From the NCBI RefSeq assembly GCF_000378625.1, contig NZ_KB905163.1:299175-363174 (forward strand): a stretch of 64,000 nt of DNA. Direction: 5' to 3'. The notes under the pieces were generated by a model that saw only the letters and a program-made list of their open reading frames with translations, searched no databases and was not told where the DNA came from. Each line of letters starts with the position of its first letter. The first letter of the stretch is position 1. This stretch comes from Colwellia piezophila ATCC BAA-637. GTDB lineage: Bacteria; Pseudomonadota; Gammaproteobacteria; Enterobacterales; Alteromonadaceae. Of the stretch, positions 63,845-64,000 are shown in pieces. The position numbers were made by a program, and so were the translations under genes.

Positions 63845-64000
63845 ATGCAAAGCTTACAAGCAATCAAATTATTAACAACTAAGCCAGCTAAGAAAGTACA
63901 AATAAATCAGCTAAACTTACTTGATGGTTTAGCCAATCAATGGCAACAGTTTAATATGAAGAAACAAGCCAACTGTACTGTCTGTGGTTCAAATAATTAA
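63845..64000 (+). pseudogene. Second copy of the moeB 3' end
   Basis: 156 bases repeat the last 147 bases of moeB (63661-63807) after a 37-base spacer. The first 32 and last 90 or so bases are identical; the middle differs (LLTGNKVQI in the gene, LLTTKPAKKVQI in the copy) and the adjoining codons differ silently (CAA/CAG, CTC/CTA, AAT/AAC). An open frame runs from a GTG at 63791, inside the moeB end, to the stop at the window edge and would give 69 residues, but it holds only the zinc-binding tail and lacks the nucleotide fold. I treat it as a remnant. Confidence 0.8.

Noticed and set aside
63791..64000. A 69-residue open frame read as a separate gene after moeB
   Set aside because: It starts at a GTG inside the moeB end and consists of a short unrelated stretch plus a copy of the MoeB zinc tail. 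It lacks the adenylation fold, so it was called a remnant.

Overview
The window looks like a chromosomal segment of a marine gammaproteobacterium of the order Alteromonadales, most likely Colwellia or a close relative. This is inferred from the AT-rich DNA, the type II secretion operon lying back-to-back with hslR-hslO-pckA-envZ/ompR (an order I recall from enterobacteria and vibrios), a motX-type gene beside rnr-rlmB, and dispersed ATACCA-ended intergenic repeats. No phage, plasmid, IS transposase, CRISPR array, rRNA or tRNA gene was seen.

Layout. 1-10900: gspC-D-E-F-G-H-I-J-K-L-M on the minus strand (gspM cut by the window edge), the type II secretion machine, with stem-loops in four of its gaps. 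11148-17190: a repeat element, then hslR, hslO and pckA, a MITE-like element, and envZ/ompR. 17349-31064: a second MITE-like element, a secreted cysteine-bearing unknown, a thioredoxin-like protein, an MscS channel, a DUF748 protein, a potassium-type channel, an AI-2E family permease, a GH3 lipoprotein, elbB, an MFS pump, and a MocR regulator divergent from a DMT exporter. 31185-49129: a zinc metalloprotease, fbp, a DUF945 protein, rnr-rlmB, motX, an RND pump with its adaptor, erpA, a coiled-coil membrane protein, a ClC protein and hemJ. 49483-54864: a secreted S1 protease, pyrB, hemL and a small unknown. 54968-64000: the molybdenum cofactor region, with moeA divergent from moaA-mobA-moaB-moaC-moaD-moaE-modA-modB-modC-moeB.

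How the genes connect. The secreted protease at 49483 ends in a GlyGly-CTERM-type tail, typical of type II secretion clients, so the gsp operon and one probable cargo are in the same window. The molybdenum genes cover molybdate uptake (modABC), cyclic pyranopterin synthesis (moaA, moaC), sulfur insertion (moaD, moaE, moeB), molybdenum insertion (moaB, moeA) and nucleotide attachment (mobA). They sit behind a strong match to the Moco riboswitch and a perfect FNR-type box, which fits anaerobic respiration.

Most unusual observations. (1) Four genes within 11.3 kb (pyrB, mobA, moaC, moeB) are each followed by a second, diverged copy of their own 3' end. Three copies keep a stop codon at the matching place, and the differences are largely synonymous or conservative, so they look like remnants of a relative's allele rather than drifting duplicates. 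(2) Four intergenic repeats share one modular core, and their stem arms change sequence together so that pairing is kept. (3) The secreted protease carries a PA-like domain inside its trypsin fold and lacks the Asp that gives trypsin its specificity. (4) The ClC protein has Val where antiporters carry the proton glutamate.
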